NCBI GenBank assembly: GCA_964492135.1 | Contig: CAZBJW010000108.1 | Coordinates: 1 to 13,732 of the forward strand | Length of the DNA: 13,732 nt | Source: CAYGAW01 sp964492135 | GTDB taxonomy: Bacteria; Chloroflexota; Anaerolineae; UBA7937; B3-Chlor | Direction of reading: 5' to 3' | Part shown: piece by piece, positions 5,201 through 12,798 of the stretch | Position numbering within the stretch: the first letter of the stretch is position 1 | Layout: each line of letters opens with the position of its first letter | Position numbers and translations under genes: made by a program | Notes under the pieces: generated by a model | Told to the model about the DNA's origin: nothing | The model's input: the letters and a program-made list of their open reading frames with translations, nothing else | Database searches by the model: none

Positions 5201-5613
5201 AGAAGATGCTCATGGACTACGTTGCGGCGTGGAACTCCGGCGATCCAGAGAAGGTAACTTCCTTCCTCACCAATGACTGTGTCTTTGAGAATCTGGGTGG
5301 GGAAGATGTGCATCGAGGCGTAGAGGAGATCAAGGCCTGGGCCTCAGGCGTCTTCGCCTCCTTCCCCGACTTCAGGCTGGAGATCAAGTCCCTCTTCGTC
5401 GCTGGCGACTGGGTAGGTGTCGAGTGGATCGAGACCGGCACCCACAAAGGGTCAATGGGTTCCTCGCCCCCGACGGGCAAGAGCTTCTCGGTCCCCGGCG
5501 CCTCCATCCTCGAGCTGCACCATGGTAAGATCAAGCGGGAGACCCTCTACTGGGACTCCGCCACCTTCCTGCGACAGCTGGGTTTGATGCCCGAGCCTCA
5601 TTCAAGGGAGTGA
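5185..5613 (+). CDS. SnoaL-like / NTF2-fold protein
   Basis: This 142-aa soluble protein belongs to the broad NTF2-like, SnoaL-type superfamily, whose members include polyketide cyclases, ketosteroid isomerase-like enzymes and many uncharacterised stress proteins. I chose the GTG at 5185 because AAGGAGG (5171-5177) sits 7 bases upstream. Family hallmarks are the N-terminal helix with YVAAWNSGDPEKV (12-24), the strand CVFEN (33-37), the cone-lining EIKAWASGVFASFPDF (48-63), GDWVGVEW (74-81), the loop PPTGKSFSVPGASILEL (96-112) with HGKI soon after, and the terminal FLRQLGLMP (128-136). Length is typical. The substrate cannot be predicted from sequence. It appears to be a single gene or the second gene after the small ORF at 5018. 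No strong terminator follows directly. Confidence 0.88.
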   Translation: MPPDVKKMLMDYVAAWNSGDPEKVTSFLTNDCVFENLGGEDVHRGVEEIKAWASGVFASFPDFRLEIKSLFVAGDWVGVEWIETGTHKGSMGSSPPTGKSFSVPGASILELHHGKIKRETLYWDSATFLRQLGLMPEPHSRE

Positions 5614-5703
5614 CGAGTTCAAAGCCCCCTTCATGACTCTGAAGAAGGGGCCACGATGTCCAGGCTCACGCATGCCGGCTCCCCCCGGCCGCTGGATTGC
5701 CAC

Positions 5704-5743
5704 CCTTCTACTGGGCTCAGGACAAGTCCTCTGCTGCTCCGTT
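5704..5743. repeat. 40-base dispersed repeat, inverted relative to 11020-11059
   Basis: Its reverse complement matches 11020-11059 at 34 of 40 positions, including 13 consecutive bases (AACGGAGCAGCAG). Confidence 0.65.
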
Positions 5744-5750
5744 GGATATG

Positions 5751-5820
5751 CCCCCGTGCCCTTCGAAACGTCCTTCGGTGCGGACTGTGCCCTACTCAGG
5801 GCTACTCACCATGCGGGGGC
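5751..5820. repeat. 70-base dispersed repeat, copy 1
   Basis: It matches 10944-11013 in the same orientation. The last 50 bases are 84% identical, with shared blocks TGCGGACTGT and CCCTACTCAGGG. Similarity weakens toward the left end. Confidence 0.65.
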
Positions 5821-5833
5821 TTAAGCTGCGCAC

Positions 5834-5858
5834 AGCGGTGAAGCTCATCGCTTTTTTT
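5834..5858 (+). terminator. Rho-independent terminator
   Basis: An 8-bp stem (AGCGGTGA, 5834-5841, with TCATCGCT, 5845-5852, one G-U pair) and a 3-base loop lead into seven T residues (5852-5858). It probably ends the SnoaL-like transcript 220 bases after the stop. Confidence 0.75.
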
Positions 5859-5881
5859 CCACGCCTTCCTGCCCCGTCCCG

Positions 5882-5910
5882 TTGAGACTTCAGTGTCTCT
5901 GTGGTACAAT
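5882..5910 (+). promoter_or_regulatory. Sigma-70 promoter of the propionyl-CoA synthetase-like gene
   Basis: TTGAGA (5882-5887) and TACAAT (5905-5910) have a 17-base spacer. The start point would be near 5917, giving a leader of about 60 bases. Confidence 0.75.
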
Positions 5911-5975
5911 ATGGAGTTGCCCTTTTGCACATCATTTCGCGCGTGGCAGTACCCCACTGCACAATAGGAGAGTTT

Positions 5976-7871
5976 ATGAAGTACAGCGATGCCTTCCAAG
6001 AGTCCCTGGAGAGCCCGGAGACCTTCTGGGCCCGGGCTGGCGAGGAGATCACCTGGTACAAGAAGTGGGACCAGGTGCTGGACATCTCCAATATGCCCTT
6101 CGCCCGCTGGTTCGTGGGCGGCGAACTGAACACCTGCTACAACGCCCTGGATCGCCACCTTGAGGCCGGGCGCGGCGATCGGATTGCCCTGATCTACGAC
6201 AGCCCCGTAACCGATACCGTTCGCAGTTACACTTACTCCGAGCTAACCGACCGTGTCTCCAGGATAGCCGGGTTCCTCACCTCTCTGGGCGTATCCAAGG
6301 GGGATCGCGTCGTCATCTACATGCCCATGATTCCCGAGGCCGCCATGGCCATGCTGGCGTGTGCGCGCATCGGCGCCATCCATTCGGTGGTCTTCGGCGG
6401 ATTCGCGCCCAGGGAGCTGGCCATCCGCATCGAAGACGCCAGGCCCAAGGTCGTGCTTTCTGCCTCCTGCGGTATCGAGGTCAAGCGGATTATCCCCTAC
6501 AAGCCCCTCCTCGATGAGGCCATCTCCATGGCGAAGCACCATCCCGGGAGATGCGTGGTGTGGGAGAGGCCCCAGGTGGAAGCTGAGCTGATTGCTCCCC
6601 GGGACCTCGACTGGTCAGAGTTGGAGGAAAAAGCCGAGCCAGCGGCATGCATTCCCGTGAAGGCCACCGATCCTCTGTATATCCTCTACACGTCAGGGAC
6701 GACAGGCATGCCCAAAGGCGTGGTACGCGACAACGGCGGCCACGCCGTGGCCCTCCTCTGGACGATGAAGCACGTCTACGGCATCGATGCTGGAGACGTC
6801 TACTGGGCTGCCTCTGACGTGGGCTGGGTCGTGGGCCACTCCTACATCATATATGCCCCGCTTTTCAAAGGTGCCACAACCATCATGTACGAAGGGAAGC
6901 CGGTGGGCACGCCCGACCCGGGGGCCTTCTGGCGGGTGATCTCGCAGCACAAGGTCAAGGCCCTGTTCACCGCCCCTACCGCCTTCCGCGCCATTAAGAG
7001 GGAAGATCCAGACGGGGCGTATCTCAAAGGGTACGATCTGTCCCATTTCGACACCCTATTCCTGGCTGGCGAACGGACCGACCCGGACACCTATCACTGG
7101 GCCACGGACCTCCTGCAAAGGCCGGTCATCGATCACTGGTGGCAGACGGAGACCGGCTGGGCCATCACCGGCAATTTCCGGGGCCTGGAATTCTTCCCGC
7201 CCAAGCCGGGATCTGCTTCCCTGCCCATGCCTGGATACGACGTAACAATCCTCGATCTCCTCTCCGGTCAGCCTGTAGGGCCAAACACGGAAGGCATCAT
7301 CGCCGTCAAGCTGCCCCTTCCGCCGGGCAATCTGATCACCCTGTGGGAGAACGACGAGGGGTTCAAGGAGTCATATACCAATCCTTATCCCGGATACTAC
7401 CTCACCGGGGACGGAGGATTCATCGATGAGGACGGCTACGTTTGGGTCATGGGTCGCACGGATGACGTGATCAACGTGGCCGGTCATCGGCTCTCCACCG
7501 GGGCTATGGAGGAAGTCCTGGCCACACATCCGGACGTGGCCGAGTGCGCCGTCCTCGGAGTACACGACGATCTCAAGGGCCAGGTTCCTGTGGGCTTTGT
7601 GGTGCTCAAGGCCGGAGTGGACCGCGACGCACGGGAGTTGGTGGCCGAATTGGTGCAGATGGTACGCGAGCAGGTGGGTCCGATCGCCTCCCTCAAACAA
7701 GCAGTGGTGGTGGACCGGTTGCCGAAGACGCGCTCTGGCAAGATTCTCCGCGGCACCATGCGCAGCATCGCCGACGGGGAGGAGTATCACGTCCCTTCGA
7801 CGATAGACGATCCCGCCATCCTCGGCGAGATCGAAGAGGCCGTGGAAACCATCGGCTACGGGAAGAACTAG
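5976..7871 (+). CDS. prpE: Propionyl-CoA synthetase-like acyl-CoA ligase (ANL superfamily)
   Basis: This 631-aa cytoplasmic enzyme activates a short-chain acid, most likely propionate, with ATP to an acyl-AMP and then an acyl-CoA. I chose the ATG at 5976 because AGGAGA lies 4-9 bases upstream and the promoter ends at 5910. An earlier ATG at 5901 overlaps the -10 box. An N-terminal ACAS-type segment (about 5-60) precedes the AMP-binding domain. The phosphate loop is YTSGTTGMPKG (238-248), the adenine/acetate-pocket motif WWQTETGW (388-395), and the ribose-binding Asp is in YLTGDGG (D479). GHRLSTGAMEEVL (503-515) has STG-AMEE, characteristic of PrpE/ACSS3 enzymes rather than Acs. The catalytic Lys of the C-terminal domain is K589 in PKTRSGK, a likely acetylation site. 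Length is typical and nothing is missing. It stands alone; no methylcitrate or methylmalonyl genes are near. Butyrate or acetate as substrate is possible. Confidence 0.92.
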   Translation: MKYSDAFQESLESPETFWARAGEEITWYKKWDQVLDISNMPFARWFVGGELNTCYNALDRHLEAGRGDRIALIYDSPVTDTVRSYTYSELTDRVSRIAGFLTSLGVSKGDRVVIYMPMIPEAAMAMLACARIGAIHSVVFGGFAPRELAIRIEDARPKVVLSASCGIEVKRIIPYKPLLDEAISMAKHHPGRCVVWERPQVEAELIAPRDLDWSELEEKAEPAACIPVKATDPLYILYTSGTTGMPKGVVRDNGGHAVALLWTMKHVYGIDAGDVYWAASDVGWVVGHSYIIYAPLFKGATTIMYEGKPVGTPDPGAFWRVISQHKVKALFTAPTAFRAIKREDPDGAYLKGYDLSHFDTLFLAGERTDPDTYHWATDLLQRPVIDHWWQTETGWAITGNFRGLEFFPPKPGSASLPMPGYDVTILDLLSGQPVGPNTEGIIAVKLPLPPGNLITLWENDEGFKESYTNPYPGYYLTGDGGFIDEDGYVWVMGRTDDVINVAGHRLSTGAMEEVLATHPDVAECAVLGVHDDLKGQVPVGFVVLKAGVDRDARELVAELVQMVREQVGPIASLKQAVVVDRLPKTRSGKILRGTMRSIADGEEYHVPSTIDDPAILGEIEEAVETIGYGKN

Positions 7872-7922
7872 TGGCTCAGGCATGAGCGCTCGGCGCATCT
7901 CCCAGGCGCGGTAGTCCCTCGA

Positions 7923-9230
7923 CTAGTCCCCCTTGCCGGTCAGGCTGCTTCCCTGCCGGTTTGCTGTGCTGCGTGGCCGCAATTCCGACGGCAATATACG
8001 GCACGCCGCATGCTCACGGAAGAAGTAGTGCCGGCCCCAGTTGATGAGCACCAGCAAGCGGTTGCGAAAGCCGATGAGATACGAGAGGTGGATAGTGAGC
8101 CAGAGTATCCAGGCTGGGAAGCCGGTGAAGTTGCGGCCAAAGGCGTAGGCCGCCGCGTGGTTGCGCCCGATGGTGGCCATGGTCCCGCGGTCGTGGTAAC
8201 GGAAGGGCAGCGGCTCCTGCCCCGCCAACTGCCGCTGGATGTTGCGGGCGGCCGTCGCTCCGCCCTGGAGGGCCACCTGAGCGACCATGGCCAGCGGTGA
8301 CCCATCTTGCTCGAAGTAGGCCAGGTCGCCGATGACGTACACTTCTGGGTGGCCGGGCACTTGGAGCGTGGGCAGAACTGCCACACGCCCCCTCCGGGCG
8401 GTTGGCAGTCCCGAGGCCTGGGCCAGTGACTCGCCACGGACGCCTGCAGCCCATACCGTCGTGCAAGCAGGGATAACCGCACCATCCTGAAGGTACAGCG
8501 AGTCTGGCGTGATGCGTTCCACCAGGGACCGCAGCCTTACCTCAACCCCCATCTCACTGAGCCGCTTGGCCGCATAGATCCCGAGGGGCTCGGGAAGCGT
8601 TGGCAGCAGCCTATCCGTACCCTCGATAAGGACGATCCGGACCTCACTGAAGTCCAAGCTCCGGCAGTCCTTCATCAGCGGGCCTTGGATCAGCTCCGCA
8701 AGAGCGCCAGCCGTCTCCACTCCAGTGGGGCCTCCCCCCACGACCGCAAAGGCCAAGAGCGTCCGACGTCGCTTCTCATCTGCCTCGTAGTCCGCCTCTT
8801 CGACGCAGCCGAGGATGTGGTTGCGAAGGGCGATGGCCTGCTCCAGCGTCTTCAGGGAGAAGGCATACTCGGGTCCGCCGGGCACCATCATGAAGTAGTC
8901 AACCGTGCCAGTAGCGACGATCAAGAAGTCGTAGGGAACGTCGCGACCATCGGTGTGGACCACCCTTCGTTCCAGGTCTCCTCGCGTGATCTCCGCCATG
9001 GCGAAGCGGGCATTGGGGATCTTGCGCAGAATGGTCCGCACAGGGTACGCGATGTCTCCGGGCTCCAATTCGCCGGCTGCCACCTGATAGAGGAGGGGTG
9101 GGAAAGTGTGGTAGTTGTTGCGGTCGATGAGCATCACGTCCACGGGTGCGCTGGCTAGCGTGCGGGCCGCAGAAAGCCCGCCGAAGCCTGCTCCGGCGAT
9201 CACCACCTGCGGCCGTTCGCCAGTTGTCAT
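7923..9230 (-). CDS. ndh: NDH-2-type NAD(P)H dehydrogenase (FAD flavoprotein)
   Basis: This 435-aa peripheral-membrane flavoprotein of the type II NADH dehydrogenase family is expected to pass electrons from NAD(P)H through FAD to a quinone without pumping protons. The ATG at 9230 follows AAGGAAAGAGG. The FAD Rossmann motif is AGAGFGG (12-18) with an acidic end IDRNN (35-39). YDFLIVATGT (100-109) is the typical ATG motif. The NAD(P) site is VVGGGPTGVETAG (163-175), with E203 in VLIEG. The second FAD contact is YVIGD (298-302). AQVALQ (317-322) fits the AQxAxQ quinone-site motif. The C-terminus (about 370-405, with a Trp- and Leu-rich stretch and INWGRHYFF) is the usual amphipathic membrane anchor. 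It starts 17 bases after a Cys-rich membrane protein gene, so it is the last gene of a three-gene operon. Other quinone oxidoreductases of the same fold are possible. Confidence 0.92.
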   Translation of the reverse strand: MTTGERPQVVIAGAGFGGLSAARTLASAPVDVMLIDRNNYHTFPPLLYQVAAGELEPGDIAYPVRTILRKIPNARFAMAEITRGDLERRVVHTDGRDVPYDFLIVATGTVDYFMMVPGGPEYAFSLKTLEQAIALRNHILGCVEEADYEADEKRRRTLLAFAVVGGGPTGVETAGALAELIQGPLMKDCRSLDFSEVRIVLIEGTDRLLPTLPEPLGIYAAKRLSEMGVEVRLRSLVERITPDSLYLQDGAVIPACTTVWAAGVRGESLAQASGLPTARRGRVAVLPTLQVPGHPEVYVIGDLAYFEQDGSPLAMVAQVALQGGATAARNIQRQLAGQEPLPFRYHDRGTMATIGRNHAAAYAFGRNFTGFPAWILWLTIHLSYLIGFRNRLLVLINWGRHYFFREHAACRILPSELRPRSTANRQGSSLTGKGD

Positions 9231-9247
9231 CGTCCTCTTTCCTTGCC

Positions 9248-9874
9248 CTATGGCGCTCGACTGCGTTTGCGCGGCTTGTTCTGTGCCTCAGCGAAGAGCG
9301 GGTAGTTGTCGAAGAACTCCTCCCGGACATCTGCCGGCACGCGATTGAGCGGGCAGAAGACGTGAGAGCAGCGTGTGCACTGTGTGCGGAGCAGTGTCCA
9401 GGTCCAGGTGATCACCGCCCAGGTAGTGATCACCAGCAGAAGCCACTGCTGGCTCAGAAGGAAGAAGGGGACGTAGAACAGTCCCAAGACCGCGACGTAG
9501 CCCAGGAAGACCACCTTCTCCACCAGGCTCAACCGCCGGGCGCTGAAGCGGGGTATCTTCGGGAGTCCGTAGTTGGCGTGACACCTGAGAATCAACCCTT
9601 CCTCGGCGTAGTGGGGACAGTGCCGGCAGAGGACCAGCGCTTCCACATAAACAAAGAAGATCATGGCCAGGACCGCCCACAAACCCAATCCGAGCCACAA
9701 CCCGCCCCTGACCATGCCGGCCAGGAAGGGGATGAAGAAACCAATCGCTAAGAAGGCGAAATCGAGAACGTCGCGAGGGGTATGGAGGCACATCAATCTG
9801 CCTTCTATGGGACAACCATCGCAAGTCTCTCGCACACAAGCTACCGCTGTCATCTCAGCTGACTCTTTCGCCAT
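9248..9874 (-). CDS. Cysteine-rich four-helix membrane protein, unknown function
   Basis: This 208-aa integral membrane protein matches no family I can name. Four hydrophobic segments are visible at about 36-54, 59-79, 121-139 and 142-162. Three cysteine clusters lie at the N-terminus (C13, C18, C21, C29), in the loop between helices 2 and 3 (C83, C86, C98, with LCRHCPHY and RCHANYGLPK), and after helix 4 (C166, C169, C174, in TQCTRCSHVFCP). With four helices all three clusters face the same side, so ten cysteines could build metal or Fe-S sites. The ATG at 9874 is 12 bases after the upstream stop; its ribosome site is weak, and an in-frame ATG at 9853 is an alternative start. The next gene, an NDH-2-like flavoprotein, begins 17 bases on. 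The context suggests a redox or electron-transfer role, which is inference only. Confidence 0.8.
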   Translation of the reverse strand: MAKESAEMTAVACVRETCDGCPIEGRLMCLHTPRDVLDFAFLAIGFFIPFLAGMVRGGLWLGLGLWAVLAMIFFVYVEALVLCRHCPHYAEEGLILRCHANYGLPKIPRFSARRLSLVEKVVFLGYVAVLGLFYVPFFLLSQQWLLLVITTWAVITWTWTLLRTQCTRCSHVFCPLNRVPADVREEFFDNYPLFAEAQNKPRKRSRAP

Positions 9875-9886
9875 GAAGGTGCTCGC

Positions 9887-10498
9887 CTATTGCACCGGCT
9901 GCCTGATCACCGTCTTCAGCCTGTCGGGCGCTGTTCGGCGAGGATCGCTCAGGTATATCTCGTGGTGTTTCCCTCTCAGCTGGTACCCTTTCTCCTCGGC
10001 GAAGGCGTGTAGCTTCTGAATGGTGGGCGCTTCTTCCGAGTACGGACCGATGTGCATGATTTGCGCCGAGAGCCCTTCGGGGTAGCTCTCGAAGCGGACC
10101 TTGGCAAGAGCAGGTGGATCCTTCTTCTGCGCTACTTCTTGCAGGGCCTCGGCAACCAGTTCTTGAGTCACCGCCTCAGGCTGCATGATCATGGCTGTCC
10201 ACGTCCAGGCATCCTTGTCCTCCATGGAGAACGCATCCATCTCTCCAGCCCACCACAACCCCTCGAGAGGGGGAACCACATAGTCCACCTCTGGGTCTCG
10301 CTTCTTGACCATGAACTTGAGGGTATACGCGACGGCATAAAGCGCTTCGATGGCCTCTTGGTATTCCTGCGATGTGTTGGGGTCACCAGCGCCATCGATC
10401 ATGAGGAAGTTCATCTCCGGCACGTCCACGACGGCCGCTTCTTTCGCAGAGGGCTGAAACAGGTGCTTCAATTCCTTCTTGAGATCGATTTTGGGCAT
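9887..10498 (-). CDS. GyrI-like small-molecule-binding domain protein
   Basis: This 203-aa soluble protein resembles stand-alone GyrI-like (SOUL/BacR effector-binding fold) proteins, which bind small, often hydrophobic or cationic molecules; some are hydrolases. I chose the ATG at 10498 because AAGGAGGGAGG lies directly upstream; an in-frame ATG at 10561 has no such site and lies in the presumed leader. Recognisable parts are the entry strand MNFLMIDGAGDP (29-40), AIEALYAVAYTLKF (49-62), the Trp-rich EGLWWAGEMD (79-88), DAWTWTAMIMQP (96-107), VRFESYPEGLSAQIMHIGPY (134-153) and the terminal HHEIYLSDPRRT (178-189). No DNA-binding domain is attached. It is the first gene of the operon leading to the Cys-rich membrane protein, separated by 12 bases. 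Its ligand cannot be predicted. Confidence 0.88.
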   Translation of the reverse strand: MPKIDLKKELKHLFQPSAKEAAVVDVPEMNFLMIDGAGDPNTSQEYQEAIEALYAVAYTLKFMVKKRDPEVDYVVPPLEGLWWAGEMDAFSMEDKDAWTWTAMIMQPEAVTQELVAEALQEVAQKKDPPALAKVRFESYPEGLSAQIMHIGPYSEEAPTIQKLHAFAEEKGYQLRGKHHEIYLSDPRRTAPDRLKTVIRQPVQ

Positions 10499-10572
10499 GG
10501 TCCTCCCTCCTTGACTCCTAGCTGCTGATGCGGCAAAGTCAGTGCCCATGCCGCGTGGCACGGCCGCACAAG

Positions 10573-10581
10573 ATCATATCA
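10573..10581 (-). promoter_or_regulatory. Extended -10 promoter of the GyrI/NDH-2 operon
   Basis: On the minus strand TG-A-TATGAT (10581 to 10573) is a full extended -10 element. The -35 is unclear. Transcription would start near 10566, about 68 bases before the first ATG. Confidence 0.55.
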
Positions 10582-10943
10582 CACCTCGTGGGCCTCGACG
10601 AGCCGATTTCTCGGCGAGGCATGTCCCATGGCTGCCGTCCGCCAGCTCCCCCTCGTCGCTCTAGCCACCCTGTCTCGGGCTTGGCATGGAAAAGGGGCGC
10701 AACGTGCCCAAGACCAATGCTCGCGGTCCACAATTCCGAGCACCCCGGGTGCAAGGTGCGGCACGCGCTGAGGAGCCGCGGCGACTCCTGGCTCCTCACG
10801 TGGAGACTCCGCGCTCTCCCCAGCGACGCCTGCTTTGAGCGGGAACCCGGTCAATCGCCTTTCACCCGCGCTCTACGCCGTGGATGCATCACGGAGGGTG
10901 TGGAAAAAGACATCAGATCCGCCGCTGGCCGCGCGGCCTGAGC

Positions 10944-11013
10944 CCCACTCATCCTTCGGTACACCCTTCGATGCGGACTGTTCCCTACTCAGGGCCACTC
11001 AGGATGCAGGAGC
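10944..11013. repeat. 70-base dispersed repeat, copy 2
   Basis: This is the partner of 5751-5820, in the same orientation, with 42 of the last 50 bases identical. Confidence 0.65.
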
Positions 11014-11019
11014 GCGTGG

Positions 11020-11059
11020 AACGGAGCAGCAGGGCACTTGTCATCGGCCCAGTCGAAGG
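11020..11059. repeat. 40-base dispersed repeat, second copy
   Basis: It is the reverse complement of 5704-5743 (34 of 40). Here it follows the 70-base module; at the other locus it precedes it in opposite orientation. Confidence 0.65.
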
Positions 11060-11173
11060 ATTGAAGCACGTATCGAACCCTGCCCTAAGCCCAGCCCCAG
11101 GGGAGCGATCCGGCGGCAGCGGGAGCCAGAATGACCTTGTCTCTGTGCCTGACAGCCCCTCTGAACCGCCTCA

Positions 11174-11545
11174 TCACGGTTCCTTGCTTCCTTCGGCCGA
11201 TAGGCGCTCCTCCAGATACGCCTTCAGTGCCACTGCGTTGTTGAGGTCGCGGTCTCGCGCACCGAAGACCAGGGTGACATCGCCTGCTTGAGCCGCCTGT
11301 AGGATGGGCTGCCACGCGCCAGGCTTGGCGTCCAGTTCCGTGTGATAGCGACGCACGAACTCATCCCACCGTTCAGGATCGTGACCGAACCACCGACGCA
11401 ACTCGTCGCTCGGCGCTACGTCTCTCAGCCAGCCGTCGAGGGCAAGGGTTTCTTTCTTCACGCCACGGGGCCAGACTCGATCCACCACGAATCGTAGGCC
11501 GTCCTCCTGCCCCACATCGTCATATGCGCGCTTCAGCCGGATCAT
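11174..11545 (-). CDS. DUF488 (YeaO-like) protein
   Basis: This 123-aa soluble protein belongs to the DUF488 family, sometimes described as YeaO-like; its biochemical role is not established. The ATG at 11545 opens the conserved N-terminus MIRLKRAYD. A GGGGG run lies about 11 bases upstream, and an in-frame GTG at 11560 is an alternative start. Family signatures are DGLRFVVDRVWPRGVKKE (15-32), WLRDVAPSDELRRWFGHDPERW (39-60), FVRRYHTEL (63-71) and the Rossmann-like strand VTLVFGARDRDLNNA (90-104). Length is typical. The frame is open far upstream to 11797, overlapping the FTR1 gene, but nothing conserved lies there. It follows FTR1 by 188 bases, so cotranscription is possible but uncertain. 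Confidence 0.9.
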   Translation of the reverse strand: MIRLKRAYDDVGQEDGLRFVVDRVWPRGVKKETLALDGWLRDVAPSDELRRWFGHDPERWDEFVRRYHTELDAKPGAWQPILQAAQAGDVTLVFGARDRDLNNAVALKAYLEERLSAEGSKEP

Positions 11546-11733
11546 TTCTTTTACCCCCACACAAGGCGTGCGCTCTGATGAACAGCACACGACTATCTGC
11601 CGCCTCAAGACCGTTCCTGACGTCACTTTGTACCGGATCGCATCGAACGACGAGCCAGCATGGGCCACGCCTTTGTTATCAGTGCGCAGCCGCAGTTTGC
11701 CCGCAGCTGGGCACAGCGGATGGTCGCGTCTCC

Positions 11734-12594
11734 TCATGACCCTCGCTTGACGGCATGCTGGGGACTCGTTACGCCGGCTCTTCCCACGTTGCTCCACAAC
11801 ACAGCAACGAGTATCAGGTAAGCAGCGTAGCTCAGCACCTCGATCAGCGAAGGGTTCCCATTGTACCCAAACAGACCTTTCAGTATACTCCCGATATATC
11901 CGTTTTCGTGCAGCGACGGGTAAGTGCCGTCAGGGTTTACTGGCGGGTTGATGTTCCACAGGTTTTCTACCACCGTGGGAATGATGCCGGCCTCTTGGAG
12001 CTCGTGAACCCCATTAGCCACCAACCCAGCGGCGAACAGGATGAGCAGGATACTCGTTATGGTAAAGAACTTTCTCAGATCGAGTCTCATCGAGCCCGCA
12101 AATATCCCATAGCCCGCCAGGATAGCCACCAATATGCCTGCCGCTGCCCCGGTCAAACTGTTGCCCGACGCAACGAGGCTCGCCGCTCCCAGGAAGATCA
12201 CCGTCTCGATCCCTTCCCTCAGCACGGCGACGAAGACCAGTGAAAACAGGCCAAATCTATGCGCTTCGGCTACCTCGGTAGCCACCCTCTCTTGAAGTTC
12301 CGCCGCTATGCGCCTCTGCTTCATCATCCATAGAATCATGGTCGTGAGAAGCGCCGCCCCGATCAGCATGGTAACCCCTTCGAAGATCTGTTCGGCCCTT
12401 CCCATGAACCCTCCGGCGAGAGTGGTAAACATCAGTGCACCGGCGATACTGGCTATTATGGCCGCAGCGATAGCCACATAGACTACCCGGTTGAATCTGG
12501 TCTGTTTCGTCCTGGCTAGGTAGCTCAGGACAATGCCCACTATCAGCGCTGCCTCCAGTGTCTCCCGGAACGTGATCACGAAACTAGCTATCAT
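11734..12594 (-). CDS. FTR1 / EfeU-family iron permease
   Basis: This 286-aa integral membrane protein of the oxidase-dependent Fe transporter family imports iron across the cytoplasmic membrane. I chose the ATG at 12594, preceded by GGAAGGAGAAG, over the in-frame TTG at 12612. The two iron-binding REXXE motifs are present: RETLE (10-14) in the first helix and REGIE (126-130) in the fourth. Hydrophobic segments lie at about 5-26, 38-60, 71-92, 115-138, 146-166, 178-195 and 251-269, giving the expected seven helices. The loop 200-247 is long and Asn/Gly-rich (NINPPVNPDGTYP), probably extracytoplasmic. No EfeO or EfeB partner is visible. The upstream promoter is overlapped by a possible iron-regulator site, and the next upstream gene is a putative metal-chelation protein. 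Confidence 0.93.
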   Translation of the reverse strand: MIASFVITFRETLEAALIVGIVLSYLARTKQTRFNRVVYVAIAAAIIASIAGALMFTTLAGGFMGRAEQIFEGVTMLIGAALLTTMILWMMKQRRIAAELQERVATEVAEAHRFGLFSLVFVAVLREGIETVIFLGAASLVASGNSLTGAAAGILVAILAGYGIFAGSMRLDLRKFFTITSILLILFAAGLVANGVHELQEAGIIPTVVENLWNINPPVNPDGTYPSLHENGYIGSILKGLFGYNGNPSLIEVLSYAAYLILVAVLWSNVGRAGVTSPQHAVKRGS

Positions 12595-12744
12595 CTTCTC
12601 CTTCCTCGCCAAACGTGCTTATCGGAGATAGCCACGGCGCTCTTCCACACTCCCTGCATGTGAGTCTTCTCTTGTCCAACAGCGCCTGACCGCCTCTCCT
12701 GCTATCCACTTTTCCCCAAGAACCAGTGATCCCTGGAGGTGCAA

Positions 12745-12775
12745 TTGCGAATCATTAGCATATGCATTAGTTATT
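12745..12775 (-). promoter_or_regulatory. Candidate iron-responsive operator over the FTR1 promoter
   Basis: An AT-rich island in GC-rich DNA holds the direct hexamers CATTAG at 12753-12758 and 12765-12770 around the palindrome GCATATGC. It overlaps the -10 and start point of the FTR1 promoter, where a Fur- or DtxR-type repressor would act. It does not match the Fur consensus well, so the regulator is a guess. Confidence 0.35.
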
Positions 12776-12798
12776 TGGAGTTCTCTTCGACCTGTCAA
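12770..12798 (-). promoter_or_regulatory. Promoter of the FTR1 gene
   Basis: On the minus strand TTGACA (12793-12798) is perfect. At 17 bases spacing the -10 is AATAAC (12770-12775), four of six consensus bases. A weak -10 beside a strong -35 would fit a regulated promoter. Confidence 0.55.

Larger units (their letters stand above)
5614..5975. other. Intergenic region with repeats, terminator and promoter
   Basis: It contains an inverted-orientation repeat arm (5704-5743), a 70-base dispersed repeat (5751-5820), a terminator (5834-5858), and the promoter and leader of the propionyl-CoA synthetase-like gene. A weak 7-bp hairpin just after the SnoaL-like stop (near 5624-5651) has no T-run. Confidence 0.6.
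10499..11173. other. Gene-free stretch with promoter and dispersed repeats
   Basis: It carries the operon promoter (10573-10581), a 9-bp hairpin (10769-10777 with 10790-10798) with no T-run, the 70-base repeat (10944-11013) and its 40-base partner (11020-11059). Several open frames on both strands have no ribosome site or family features, and I see no gene here. No clear terminator for the DUF488 gene was found. Confidence 0.6.

Noticed and set aside
10528..10941. Open frames on both strands in the gap right of the GyrI-like gene
   Set aside because: Compositionally biased, no ribosome sites, no motifs, and they overlap a promoter and a hairpin.
11163..11182. 6-bp inverted repeat at the end of the DUF488 gene as a terminator
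   Set aside because: It lies partly inside the coding region and has no T-run on the minus strand.
11546..11797. N-terminal extension of the DUF488 frame
   Set aside because: The family starts at MIRLKRAYD. The extension has no conserved sequence and overlaps the end of FTR1.
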